Both the position numbers and the translations under genes were made by a program. Source: Methanoregula formicica SMSP (GTDB lineage Archaea > Halobacteriota > Methanomicrobia > Methanomicrobiales > Methanospirillaceae). From it: DNA of 64,000 bases. The stretch covers positions 1 to 64,000 of the forward strand of contig NC_019943.1 in the NCBI RefSeq assembly GCF_000327485.1, in the 5' to 3' direction. Under the pieces are notes generated by a model that searched no databases, was not told the origin of the DNA, and saw nothing but the letters and a program-made list of their open reading frames with translations. Of this stretch, positions 7,586 through 16,147 are shown piece after piece. Within the stretch, counting starts at the first letter, position 1. The number at the start of each line of letters is the position of its first letter.

Positions 7586-8830
7586 ATGGATTATTCCGAA
7601 GCAGCAAACAGAATCTCCCGAAAATTTGCCCAAGGCGAAAAGACACCTGATGTAAAGAAGATCGAAGGCAAGCTCAAAAGGCTCGTGGACGAATTCGGTG
7701 TCCAGCCCTCAGAAGCGGAGCGCAGCGTGACAAGCGAGCTGGCGAAGGAGTACAACCTCCCTGCATCGGGTTCCGGTGCCGGCGGATCGGGCGGCGGCAC
7801 GCAGGAGAAGAAGATCGCCGAGGGCATACCCGGCGAATGGGTGACCATTGAAGGAAAGATCGTGGCACTCTCGGCACCGACATCGGCATCAATTGCCCAG
7901 AGCGGGATCATTGCCGATGACTCCGGGGCGATCCGGTTCGTTGTCTGGGCGAAGTCCAATGCCCCTGCCATGGCCGAGGGATCATGGTACCGCATCGAAT
8001 CGGCTGTCGTGGACGAGTATAAGGGCGTGGCCAACCTCAAGGTCCACTCCGGAACAACCATTAAGGAGGTCGCAGAGGACCGTTCACTCATCCCGACTCC
8101 AACACCCATAAAGGACCTGCGTCCCGGTATCGGTGGCGTGCGGGCCAAGTTCGTGCAGGAGTGGGAGGCAAACCACGAGCGGATGCTCCAGTCCGGCCTG
8201 CTGGGCGACGAGACCGGTACCATCAAGTTCGTGATCTGGAAGGAGCCGGGGAAAGAGAAACTCATCCCCGGTGCCGTGTACAATATCTTCTATGCACAGG
8301 TAGACGAGTTCAACGGCCGGCTCTCACTGAATCTGAACGCGGCAACCATCCTGCAGGAGGAGGGCGAGATCGCGGTGAGCGGCGGGGAGACCTCCTTCAC
8401 CGGTGCCATCGTCCATATCGCACCGGGCTCCGGTATCATCAAGCGCTGTCCGGTGGAGGGCTGCAACCGTGCCCTCTCGCGCCAGAACTATTGCCCGGTC
8501 CACGAGATCCAGCCGAAATTCGTGTACGACCTCCGGATCAAGGGGTGGCTTGACGATGGTGAAAAGGCCCATAACGTCCTGATCCAGCGCGATGTGGTTG
8601 AGGCACTGACCGGAATCTCCCTTGCAAAGGCACAGGAGATCGCGGAGAACAACCCGCTCGGGATGGACGAGATCTTCCTCCAGATGCGGGACGCGGTACT
8701 CGGACGGTACATCACCTGCCATGGCCGCGAGATCGACGGCCGCTTGCTCGTCAACAAGTGCGATAAAGTGGCGTTCGCCTCGGGCGAGCATACAGCGCTC
8801 TTAAACCGCGCCGGGGGGGCACCCTCATGA
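7586..8830 (+). CDS. Replication protein A, large OB-fold subunit
   Basis: Single-stranded DNA-binding protein of the archaeal RPA type, about 414 residues. After a helical N-terminus and a Gly/Ser linker come two OB folds (from about 83, GEWVTIEGKIVAL, and from about 180, GVRAKF...FVIWKEPG). A zinc finger follows near 285-305 (CPVEGCN...CPVH), then a C-terminal region likely to be a further OB fold. It acts in replication and repair. The next gene overlaps by 4 nt and encodes its usual partner. ATG 7586 is chosen because GGAG at 7572-7575 lies 10 nt upstream; ATG 7580 is the alternative. Confidence 0.9.
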   Translation: MDYSEAANRISRKFAQGEKTPDVKKIEGKLKRLVDEFGVQPSEAERSVTSELAKEYNLPASGSGAGGSGGGTQEKKIAEGIPGEWVTIEGKIVALSAPTSASIAQSGIIADDSGAIRFVVWAKSNAPAMAEGSWYRIESAVVDEYKGVANLKVHSGTTIKEVAEDRSLIPTPTPIKDLRPGIGGVRAKFVQEWEANHERMLQSGLLGDETGTIKFVIWKEPGKEKLIPGAVYNIFYAQVDEFNGRLSLNLNAATILQEEGEIAVSGGETSFTGAIVHIAPGSGIIKRCPVEGCNRALSRQNYCPVHEIQPKFVYDLRIKGWLDDGEKAHNVLIQRDVVEALTGISLAKAQEIAENNPLGMDEIFLQMRDAVLGRYITCHGREIDGRLLVNKCDKVAFASGEHTALLNRAGGAPS

Positions 8831-9426
8831 GCACGAACGCCCGCGACATGCCCCGCCGCGAGGGCGCTTTCGAGCGCGAACCCGCACGCCGGGTCTTTGC
8901 CGCCGAACTCCGGGAGTGCCGGTACCAGTTCAAGGACGGCGAGGACGAGAAGAGCCCAACCTTCGCTCTGCTACCCAGCGGCCAGCGCTCGAACCGGATC
9001 TTCCTTGTCGGCACCCTGACCGAGAAGACCCGGCAGGGCGAGCAGAACATGTTCTACCGGGGCCGTGTCGTGGATCCGACAGGAACGTTCTTTGTCATGG
9101 CCGGCAGCTACCAGCCCGAGGCAATGCAGCAGCTGGCGAAGATCGAGCCCCCGCAGTTCGTTGCCGTGATTGGGAAACCGAACCTGTACCAGAAACCCGA
9201 CGGCTCGTGGCTCGTCTCGGTCCGGGTCGAGTCGATCACAGTAGTGGACAAGGAGACCCGCGACCTCTGGGTGCTCGATACCGCAAAGCACACGCTGGAC
9301 CGGGTCGATGCATTCGCTAAGGAACCGACGCCTGACATCCTGAAGGCAAAGGAGCAGTACCCCACGATCGACCCGTCGCTCTTCCGGAAGATCGCGTACG
9401 ATGCGCTGGCGCAGATCAAGATGTGA
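8827..9426 (+). CDS. RPA-associated OB-fold protein
   Basis: 199 residues, the small partner normally encoded next to archaeal RPA (COG3390 type). The N-terminus has REPARRVFAAEL; the OB fold runs from about 58 (RIFLVGTLTE) to 140 with FYRGRVVDPTG and FVAVIGKPNLY; the C-terminus is helical. Its ATG lies in the RPA stop (ATGA), so expression is coupled. It probably forms a complex with RPA on single-stranded DNA. It converges on the surface-protein gene ending at 9558. Confidence 0.88.
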   Translation: MSTNARDMPRREGAFEREPARRVFAAELRECRYQFKDGEDEKSPTFALLPSGQRSNRIFLVGTLTEKTRQGEQNMFYRGRVVDPTGTFFVMAGSYQPEAMQQLAKIEPPQFVAVIGKPNLYQKPDGSWLVSVRVESITVVDKETRDLWVLDTAKHTLDRVDAFAKEPTPDILKAKEQYPTIDPSLFRKIAYDALAQIKM

Positions 9427-9557
9427 TCCCTTTTCAGGTTAAGTACCAACTTGGCCCTTGATTATTTTCAAGCAAGAGTAAAATTTTCTTTATTTTTACT
9501 CTGTAGAAACAGGCATTGAAAGGCAATCCTGAGGTTTCTTTCCCTTACCCGTCCCGG

Positions 9558-10955
9558 TCAGTACCAGCAGAGGTCGTACGGGACAGTACCGTCAACCGAA
9601 TCTCCCGCTATCGCCACGGTCCACTTCCCCGGTTCGAGATATCCTCCGGAAATTCCGGAGATTGTCATGCGGACAGCCCGGTCCTGCCGGGAATCGTCGG
9701 CGTCGGTAAAATGCCATGTCGAACCACCCGGGCTCACCAGGGTCAGGGACAGCGAGGCACCGGGATCGTTCCACCGGAGCTCGAACGATATCTTCTTCCT
9801 GTCCAGCGAAGACTCAAGCGAATACCATTCGATCTCCCTCTTCGAGATGGTGCTGTAATAACGGACATTGGTGCCCGGTGTGGGAAAGGTTGTTGGCGTG
9901 GCAGAGTAGCCGGTTCCCTCATTCTTCCCCGAAAAATTGTTCGTGCGGTTCCCCGGATAATGGTACAGGAAGACGTCGTGCGCGTCATCGCGCCCTCCTG
10001 ACCAGACAATGAACTCCCCGGAAATTCTTGGGAATTCCATGGAGAACTGCCCCTCTGCCACGATTTTTGTCATATTCGAGGCCATGTCATAGAGCCGGAT
10101 ATCGCCGCCTCCCCGGCGGTAATTAAGAGAACCCGTTGGAGAATTCCGGTAGTCCTCCCAGACGATCAGGTCGCCCGATACATCGGGATACATCTGGAAG
10201 GAGTCCGAGGGGCTTACCGGTCCTGAAATCCCCGACTTCAGGTCATAGAGAAAGACCTGGTACGGCCCGTTGCGCCCGTCGGCCCAGACGACATGATCCC
10301 CGTCAATCGCGGACATGGCGCGGGAACACGGCCCGTCGAAAAGGACTGTCTTTTCCATGGTTGTGAGATTCAAAAGGATCATCAGGTCGTTTCCGGGCCC
10401 GGATTCACGGTAAACGACCCGGTCGCCAGAAATTGCCGGATCTCCCAGGGAACCGGCTGACGATACCACGGTCCGGTGCCCGCCCGACACCGCATCGTAC
10501 ATCACGAGGGAATATTCCTGTTTGTTGTATTCCACCCAGACGACCGTACTCCCGTCGATGCAGGGTGAGTACTGGCTTGCGGGGGAGACCAGAAACGTCA
10601 GCCTGCCCTGTGCGTTATCGTACAAAAAAATCCCCCGGCCATCGCTCCATACGTACCGGTTCCCGGAGATTGCCAGTTCGCGCTTCCACGAAGGGTCATG
10701 GATCACCAGGTCTTTTCTCCCGCCCGACACGTTATAGCGGTAGATAGCCCGTGAATAATCTCCGGAATCCGTTCCCGCTCCATACTCGACCCATGCTACA
10801 TTTCCCTCGTCGCAGGCGATTGCATTGTACTTTTCGGCATTGCTTTTTGCGATAAGGTATGACGTTTCGGGCGAATCCGCCCCGGAACCCGGGCAAATAC
10901 CAAAAAGAAGGAGAAGAACAATCCCGGTAACAAGTATTCCCCTCTTCATGGCCAT
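9558..10955 (-). CDS. Secreted TolB-like beta-propeller protein
   Basis: 465 residues. A signal peptide (about 1-26, ending PGSGA) is followed by six or seven beta-propeller blades of ~45 residues, recognised by recurring ISG(D/N)RVVW, (D/G)RNGPYQVFLYD and similar strands. The last ~110 residues form a separate beta domain (SLTLVSPGGSTWHF, GKWTVAIAG) like a proprotein-convertase P-domain. It is probably exported and stays at the surface, perhaps in protein binding. The start codon directly abuts the stop of the gene upstream (10956-12320), so they form one operon under the promoter near 12374. Confidence 0.82.
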   Translation of the reverse strand: MAMKRGILVTGIVLLLLFGICPGSGADSPETSYLIAKSNAEKYNAIACDEGNVAWVEYGAGTDSGDYSRAIYRYNVSGGRKDLVIHDPSWKRELAISGNRYVWSDGRGIFLYDNAQGRLTFLVSPASQYSPCIDGSTVVWVEYNKQEYSLVMYDAVSGGHRTVVSSAGSLGDPAISGDRVVYRESGPGNDLMILLNLTTMEKTVLFDGPCSRAMSAIDGDHVVWADGRNGPYQVFLYDLKSGISGPVSPSDSFQMYPDVSGDLIVWEDYRNSPTGSLNYRRGGGDIRLYDMASNMTKIVAEGQFSMEFPRISGEFIVWSGGRDDAHDVFLYHYPGNRTNNFSGKNEGTGYSATPTTFPTPGTNVRYYSTISKREIEWYSLESSLDRKKISFELRWNDPGASLSLTLVSPGGSTWHFTDADDSRQDRAVRMTISGISGGYLEPGKWTVAIAGDSVDGTVPYDLCWY

Positions 10956-12320
10956 TTATTTTTTCCTCAGGGTACTGACAATCACACCAAGGCAGATAAC
11001 TCCTGCCGAACACGCTATTACCGGTATCCAGGGATCTGCCGGAAGACCGTCCTTGCCGGCAGGAGTACCTGTGATAACGGTCTTTGCCTTCGGATCGACA
11101 TCGTAGGTCTTCGCGACGAGAGTCCCGTCGGATGACGCGCTCGCCTCATACAGGCTGTCGTACAGGACCATGAGCCGGGTTGCCTCAACAGAACCGTTGC
11201 GAACCTTGACGATATATTCACCGGGACTCCGCCCCGAAGTATCGATTACCGCGTGCCATGAGCCATAGCCGTTTGTCCCGTCTGCAACGGGAACCCCGGC
11301 AAGGGCAAACGCCGGCTGCTTCGGACGATCGATGTCCGCAGCGAAAACCCCGATGTCGAGGAGCGTGCCGGCATTCAGGTTCGTTGTCCCGTTAATCTCA
11401 ACAGGCGTGCCGGAGACTGCATCGGGAATTTCATTCAGATTTATCACAGGTTCTTCAAGAAGGATCATGTATTTCTGGTACGGATTCTGCTTTTCATACG
11501 TCTTCAATTTAGTTTCCAGAACATCCACTGCGAGATATGCAGACGGTTCTTTTTCATCGGGCAGGACTTTCAGGGCTTTTCCCCCTTCCACCACATAGAT
11601 AAAGTACTGGCCGGACTTCCATTCGGTTGTATTGGGGAGATCGTATACCGCAGTTCCCGATCCATCCGCTGAGATCATCTGGAACCGGGTGTACCGGGTT
11701 ACCGGTGATGCGCTGGTGATCCAGATGCCGACATGGCTGCCGGATGAGGTTGCAATGGTCATCGCCAGTGGATCTCCCTTTGCAAGGATGTTGCACCGGG
11801 TGTTGAGATCCGGTGCGGTCCTGACGATAAACGCCCCGCCGGGCGAGACATATACCGGCGATTTAAACTCTGCGCAGATGCTTCTTGCTGTCGCCACCGG
11901 CATTGGTACGGGCGTTCCTGCACCCGAAGCAAGCCGGACCTGCACGGAAACGCGATCCCCGCTCCCTTCTTTCCCGATCCTGAAAACATAGTCCGCCGGT
12001 GCATAGCCTTCCGTAAGGATCGGGACTTTCCAGATCAGACCGGCAGCTCCTTTCTCTACAGGGATTATTCCTCCTGTTCCGGAATATTCGCCATACCTGA
12101 CCGATCCGTTTCCTGTCTCTTTGCGCGAGAACTCGTACTGCAGGGTTGTCCCTTCAGGGAGGGTCGTTGTTCCGGTAAACTCGATGATCGATCCGGCCAT
12201 CAGATCCCCGGGAACCGGATCGATGGCGATCCGGTCCGTTGCAGACACCGGGCTGAGACAGAGGAGCAGTACTCCTGCAAGGAGCAGGATTTTTACCCGC
12301 AGATTTACACATTGGTTCAT
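10956..12320 (-). CDS. Cell-surface protein with a C-terminal membrane anchor
   Basis: 454 residues. A signal peptide (about 8-28) leads into tandem beta-sandwich domains typical of Methanomicrobiales surface proteins of the DUF3821 sort: AIDPVPGDLMAGSIIEFTG near the start and a second copy starting near VSGTPVEINGTTNL. The C-terminal helix (about 430-450) followed by RKK is a membrane anchor. Several N-x-S/T sequons are present. It is first in a two-gene operon with the beta-propeller protein and divergent from a membrane-bound winged-helix regulator, which likely controls it. Confidence 0.83.
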   Translation of the reverse strand: MNQCVNLRVKILLLAGVLLLCLSPVSATDRIAIDPVPGDLMAGSIIEFTGTTTLPEGTTLQYEFSRKETGNGSVRYGEYSGTGGIIPVEKGAAGLIWKVPILTEGYAPADYVFRIGKEGSGDRVSVQVRLASGAGTPVPMPVATARSICAEFKSPVYVSPGGAFIVRTAPDLNTRCNILAKGDPLAMTIATSSGSHVGIWITSASPVTRYTRFQMISADGSGTAVYDLPNTTEWKSGQYFIYVVEGGKALKVLPDEKEPSAYLAVDVLETKLKTYEKQNPYQKYMILLEEPVINLNEIPDAVSGTPVEINGTTNLNAGTLLDIGVFAADIDRPKQPAFALAGVPVADGTNGYGSWHAVIDTSGRSPGEYIVKVRNGSVEATRLMVLYDSLYEASASSDGTLVAKTYDVDPKAKTVITGTPAGKDGLPADPWIPVIACSAGVICLGVIVSTLRKK

Positions 12321-12373
12321 CTCTTCACACGTCCGTTCGGTTTTGTGGTTTTTAGATGACCGTATGGAGTGTC

Positions 12374-12381
12374 CTTATAAG
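12374..12381 (-). promoter_or_regulatory. TATA box for the surface-protein operon
   Basis: CTTATAAG, here read on the minus strand, 53 nt before the ATG at 12320 and 4 nt from the left operator arm. Transcription would start near 12350. Confidence 0.55.
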
Positions 12382-12385
12382 TGAT

Positions 12386-12446
12386 TTCTGTGAGAACGCT
12401 CACCGGATACGCAGGGACCATTGACAGGTTGAGTGTTCTCACAGAA
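12386..12446. promoter_or_regulatory. Paired inverted-repeat operator between divergent promoters
   Basis: The left arm 12386-12401 (TTCTGTGAGAACGCTC) and the right arm 12431-12446 (GAGTGTTCTCACAGAA) are reverse complements at 15 of 16 positions, 29 nt apart. Each arm contains a smaller dyad, GTGAG-N4-CTCA, as expected for a dimeric winged-helix protein. The arms lie 3-4 nt inside the two divergent TATA boxes, so one protein bound here could control both sides. The obvious candidate is the regulator starting at 12490. Confidence 0.75.
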
Positions 12447-12448
12447 CG

Positions 12449-12456
12449 TATATAAG
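12449..12456 (+). promoter_or_regulatory. TATA box for the winged-helix regulator
   Basis: TATATAAG, 2 nt beyond the right operator arm and 33 nt before ATG 12490. It excludes the upstream in-frame ATG at 12433 as a start. Confidence 0.65.
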
Positions 12457-12489
12457 ATACCGGCCCGTTCATTTTCTCAGGCATTTCCC

Positions 12490-13407
12490 ATGGATCCTAC
12501 GAAGAGGAGCGCCATCGGCCGTTTATCGCGTCTCTTTCTGGCCGCGGCCTGCCTGGTTCTTCTCATCGCTCCTGCAACAGCATATACACCGCCCTATTCC
12601 GCTCTCTCCTGGTCGGATAACCCGCCGGATGGCGAGGCAAAACTCCCGGTTCCGGTAGATGTATGGCATGTCCCCCCGGTGACGACACTCCTGGTATTCA
12701 TCGCCCTTTTCCTGCCGTTCTGCCTCGTACCTCTGGAGATCTTTCTTTCATGTGCGGGTGTTATCGTCCTGAACTTCCGGAGGGTCCGGAAAAAAGGAGT
12801 GTTCGAGAACGATTGCCGGGCGCTGGTCTATCGTCATATCGTAACGTACCCGGGTTCGGGGTTCACCGAGATCATGCGGAGCCTGCCGGTTAACCGCGGG
12901 ACACTGCACTACCACCTGAATGTCCTCTGCCGCGAGAAGCTCGTCGTTGCCTTTTCAGTGCACCGCAGGACCTGTTACTTCCAGAACGCAGGGAAATTTT
13001 CCGATCCGGAGAAGGACGCGATTGCTCGACTGAAAACCAGCGCCAGCCTCCCGATCTGCGAATTCTTATCTTCCTTCCCCGATGCATCGCGCCAAGATAT
13101 TGCACAGAGGCTGAAGACCACCGGTTCTACGGTGTCGTGGCATATGCGGAGACTCTGCGAGGCACGGCTTATCACATCGGCAAGGGAGGGAAGGACGGTC
13201 AGGTATTCGCTGACCCCCGTTGCGGTAAAGGTTATCGGCGATCTGCGGATCTACGAGAACCAACAGGCAGGGAGTGCCTGCGATGCCGGCAGGGAGCATG
13301 GCGAAAGAACGCATGCTGCGCCGTCACTATGTCCGGACAGATACCCATCAATACGGAGAGAATCTCACGGCGATCATTATGCCGGAGTCCTGGAGCCGGA
13401 GCCATGA
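12490..13407 (+). CDS. Membrane-anchored double winged-helix regulator
   Basis: 305 residues. An N-terminal hydrophobic segment (about 14-33, ending ATAYT) and a second one (about 58-90, VTTLLVFIALFLPFCLVPL) enclose a short loop that is probably outside the cell. The cytoplasmic part has two winged helix-turn-helix units: about 105-165 (FTEIMRSLPVNRGTLHYHL) and about 185-245 (DIAQRLKTTGSTVSWHMRRL). This architecture is frequent in Methanomicrobia as a membrane-tethered regulator. It is divergent from the surface-protein operon and close to the paired operator, so autoregulation and control of the surface proteins is likely (inference). The last ~45 residues are of low complexity and may not be conserved. 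Confidence 0.82.
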   Translation: MDPTKRSAIGRLSRLFLAAACLVLLIAPATAYTPPYSALSWSDNPPDGEAKLPVPVDVWHVPPVTTLLVFIALFLPFCLVPLEIFLSCAGVIVLNFRRVRKKGVFENDCRALVYRHIVTYPGSGFTEIMRSLPVNRGTLHYHLNVLCREKLVVAFSVHRRTCYFQNAGKFSDPEKDAIARLKTSASLPICEFLSSFPDASRQDIAQRLKTTGSTVSWHMRRLCEARLITSAREGRTVRYSLTPVAVKVIGDLRIYENQQAGSACDAGREHGERTHAAPSLCPDRYPSIRRESHGDHYAGVLEPEP

Positions 13408-13522
13408 CACCAGCTCAATACCGAACGTGATCGACATACGGTTACTCGGGCGCTTCCCCACCAAAATGAGTATCGCAAAAATGCTGCCGGAAGCAACTCT
13501 GAAAGCGCTGGCAAAGAAGTGA
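13298..13522 (+). CDS. Possible small overlapping ORF
   Basis: 74 residues in another frame, overlapping the last ~110 nt of the regulator and continuing past its stop. It is basic at the N-terminus (MAKERMLRRHYVR) and at the end (ATLKALAKK). No family recognised. The regulator's own tail here looks less protein-like than this frame, so it is either a real small gene or the sign of a frameshift at the regulator's end. Low confidence. Confidence 0.3.
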   Translation: MAKERMLRRHYVRTDTHQYGENLTAIIMPESWSRSHDTSSIPNVIDIRLLGRFPTKMSIAKMLPEATLKALAKK

Positions 13523-13583
13523 GCAGGGCAAAACAGGGGAATATCACCCGCCGGCAGGCAGCAGAAGTACCAGCGGAACCGTT

Positions 13584-14789
13584 TCAGTATACTTCCAGCA
13601 GCCCCTTGTTCTTCCCGGTCAGCGACCGGCCCCCATGCGGTGTTACGACAAACGTGTTCTCGATTCCCACGAGTCCCACGTGAGGGATCCCTTTCTTGGG
13701 TTCGAGGGCAAGGACCATCCCCTCCTCAAGCGGTTCATTGAAGCCTTCTGCAATGACCGGGGTCTCATCGATCCAGAGCCCGATCCCGTGGCCGAGGAAT
13801 TTTACCTGGCGGTTGCCATATCCCATGAAGTTCTTCAAAAACTCCGGCTCAAGGCCGGCCATGACCGTACGATAGATCTCTGACGGGACTGCCCCGGGTT
13901 TCAGCATCGATGCCGCCTCGTCCTGAATCCGGACGCAGCGGTGGTGCTGTTCAATCGCTGCATCGGGAATCGGCCGGCCGAACATATAGGACTGGGTCTT
14001 GTCGGTCTGGTAACCCTTGTACCCGCAGCCGATATCGATGACTACCAGATCGCCTTGTTTGAGTTTCCGGTGCGGACTGCCCATCTGGGGGGACGAGGGG
14101 TGCATACCGGAGACGCCCCCCGGGGTATCCGTGCAGGTCGGGCAGAGAGAGCTGGTCCCGAACCCGACCTGCCCAATCAGCATCTCGTTGAATCCGCCGA
14201 AACGGATGAGCCCCTGATGACCCTCCCGTACCATGACAGAATACAGCTCGCAGATCAGGGTAGCCTCGTCCATCCCTTCCGCGAGCATTTCGGGGGCGAG
14301 ATCTTCGAGTACGCGACGGTGGATCTTGCCGGCGTGCTCCATGTGTTTCAGTTCATAGGGGCTCTTTCGTGCCCTGACTGCGCTGATCTCTGCGTCCACT
14401 GCCTGGACATTAGCGAACGGCATGTGCTTTTTTATCCGCTGGAACTGCGCGATCGGCATGAGTTCCGTCTCGAGGTAAACGGTTTGCGGGACTTTCTTTG
14501 TGGCAGCAGCAATGTCCCGGTAACTGCGCATAGCCCGGATATCGGGAAAAAGCGACTCCTCCTGTGCTCTCTCGAAACTCTGCCGTACCCAGAAGACTGC
14601 CCCGTTTCCCTGAGGGATCAGAAGGAGGCCGTCCTGCATGGTTCCGGTGAAATAATAAAGCGGGACTTTGCCGGTGATGGCTGCCAGTTCCCACCCGGGC
14701 TGGTACCTATCCATCCGTTCCCGGAAACGGTTCATACGGTCATTCAGTTCTGCTGCCGGGACTTTCATATCCATAAAATAGGACTCCAT
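13584..14789 (-). CDS. M24 family metallopeptidase (Xaa-Pro peptidase-like)
   Basis: 401 residues: a creatinase-like N-terminal domain (about 1-145) and a pita-bread catalytic domain (about 150-401). Metal ligands of the family are visible: D in VVIDIGCGY, D in YQTDKTQ, H in LGHGIGL, E in ALEPKKG and E in GIENTF. It should cleave N-terminal residues before proline or small dipeptides in the cytosol. An insertion with SSLCPTCTDTPGG lies before the first aspartate. In-frame ATGs at 14774 and 14768 fit an upstream TATA better than 14789. Monocistronic. Confidence 0.9.
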   Translation of the reverse strand: MESYFMDMKVPAAELNDRMNRFRERMDRYQPGWELAAITGKVPLYYFTGTMQDGLLLIPQGNGAVFWVRQSFERAQEESLFPDIRAMRSYRDIAAATKKVPQTVYLETELMPIAQFQRIKKHMPFANVQAVDAEISAVRARKSPYELKHMEHAGKIHRRVLEDLAPEMLAEGMDEATLICELYSVMVREGHQGLIRFGGFNEMLIGQVGFGTSSLCPTCTDTPGGVSGMHPSSPQMGSPHRKLKQGDLVVIDIGCGYKGYQTDKTQSYMFGRPIPDAAIEQHHRCVRIQDEAASMLKPGAVPSEIYRTVMAGLEPEFLKNFMGYGNRQVKFLGHGIGLWIDETPVIAEGFNEPLEEGMVLALEPKKGIPHVGLVGIENTFVVTPHGGRSLTGKNKGLLEVY

Positions 14790-14881
14790 GAACTAATAAG
14801 AATACTGAAACGGGGCGGATAGTGCACCAGACACAAAAATCCGCTATATTAAGAACGTTTTACGGTACCGAGAGGCTGTTT

Positions 14882-15379
14882 TCACTGTATTTCGGGGCCG
14901 GTATTCTCTGCCCGCTCCTTCAGCGCCGCATTCATATCAGTAAATCCGCGGGCGGTGCCACCATTTAGCATCTGTGTAAAGAGCGGGAGGAGGAAGCTCG
15001 AGAAGATTTCGCGCTGGACAAACCGGCACCTGCCCGTGCCTGCCGGATGGATCTCGAAAACGTGCTTCCCGTTAAAGAGACCGCTGATAAAGAGGTGTCC
15101 CATCCACCGGAACTCCCGGGGCGGGTCCATCTTCACAAGGACCGGCCGTATGGTCATCCCTGCTGAACCCGGGGGCCGGAGCTCCGCCGTGATACGCCCA
15201 CCCACAACAAGGTCACCCCGGATACTCCGGATAAACGGGTTCCATTCAGGGTACCAGGGGAAAACCGTGAGGATCTCCCAGATCCGCCCGGGCGAGGCAT
15301 GGATCTCGATCTCGCTATACAACTCTCTGCCGGCTTTTGTGTTTCGGTATTCCGGCGGGAGCGCGATCTCCGGTACCAT
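14882..15379 (-). CDS. SRPBCC (START-like) family protein
   Basis: 165 residues with the helix-grip layout of polyketide cyclase/SRPBCC proteins: SEIEIHASPGRIWEIL, then WYPEWNPFI, RITAELRPPGS and FEIHPAGTGRCRFVQREIF. The fold holds hydrophobic ligands. Substrate unknown. Its stop is 93 nt before the M24 peptidase start, so co-transcription is possible. Confidence 0.8.
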   Translation of the reverse strand: MVPEIALPPEYRNTKAGRELYSEIEIHASPGRIWEILTVFPWYPEWNPFIRSIRGDLVVGGRITAELRPPGSAGMTIRPVLVKMDPPREFRWMGHLFISGLFNGKHVFEIHPAGTGRCRFVQREIFSSFLLPLFTQMLNGGTARGFTDMNAALKERAENTGPEIQ

Positions 15380-15466
15380 ATCACGGTGATACTCGGGAAT
15401 GAAACGTAATAAAACACGATGAAAAAAGCCGGATGAAAACGAGTAGGAGAGAAGAACGTGGGGGGG

Positions 15467-16147
15467 TTATTTCCTGTCTTTCTTTGCCTTGTCCCACGCT
15501 TCCAGCACTTCTGACCCCTCGATAAACTCGAGTTTGTGCTTGCGGGCGTAGAGTTTTGCGTCCTCTTTCGAGAGTGCGTAACCGGACTCGTCGTCCAGCA
15601 TCTCGCAGATCGTTATTGACGGGGTGATACCGGCCATCTGCGCCATCGCGATGGAGAGCTCGGTCTGGCCACGGCGGACGTCGAGAAGCCCGTCAGCGGC
15701 CCGGAGGAGGGCCATGTGGCCCGGAGTGCGGAAGGTCTCGTGGAAATTCACATTGCCGCCATTCATCGCCCGCTTCACCTGCTCGGCGATCGCGTTCACG
15801 GTCAGGGTGCGGTCCCGGTCGGTAATGCCGGTGAAGGTGTTGCGGTGGTTCACCCAGAGCGAGAAGGAGGAGTGGTTCTTCCGGTCGTACGGGATGTCAC
15901 CCTCGCGTTCGGCAACCGCGATCGCCCGCAGGGCGTCGCTTGCGAACGGGAGGCCGAGTTTCTGGGCAGCAACCGGGTGGACGGCTGTGCAGATGAGGCC
16001 GCCGCCGTCTTTTCTCATCCTTACGATATCCTTCGGCGTGACGGCATCGGACCGGATCGCAAAGTCCGTCTCGCCCTCGCGGTCATCGAAATCGTAGAGC
16101 AGGATAAATTTCCCGTCACGGAGTGCCGCAAGGGCCTTGTCAATCAC
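15467..16147 (-). CDS. ribB: 3,4-Dihydroxy-2-butanone 4-phosphate synthase
   Basis: Makes the four-carbon unit of riboflavin from ribulose 5-phosphate. 226 residues with the typical blocks: FILLYDFDDREGETDF (acidic metal site), MRKDGGGLICTAV, NHRNTFTGITDRDRTLT and FHETFRTPGHMALLRA. No GTP cyclohydrolase II domain is fused, as is usual in archaea. The start is GTG, overlapping the stop of ribK (GTGA), giving a two-gene riboflavin/FMN operon. Confidence 0.95.
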   Translation of the reverse strand: MIDKALAALRDGKFILLYDFDDREGETDFAIRSDAVTPKDIVRMRKDGGGLICTAVHPVAAQKLGLPFASDALRAIAVAEREGDIPYDRKNHSSFSLWVNHRNTFTGITDRDRTLTVNAIAEQVKRAMNGGNVNFHETFRTPGHMALLRAADGLLDVRRGQTELSIAMAQMAGITPSITICEMLDDESGYALSKEDAKLYARKHKLEFIEGSEVLEAWDKAKKDRK

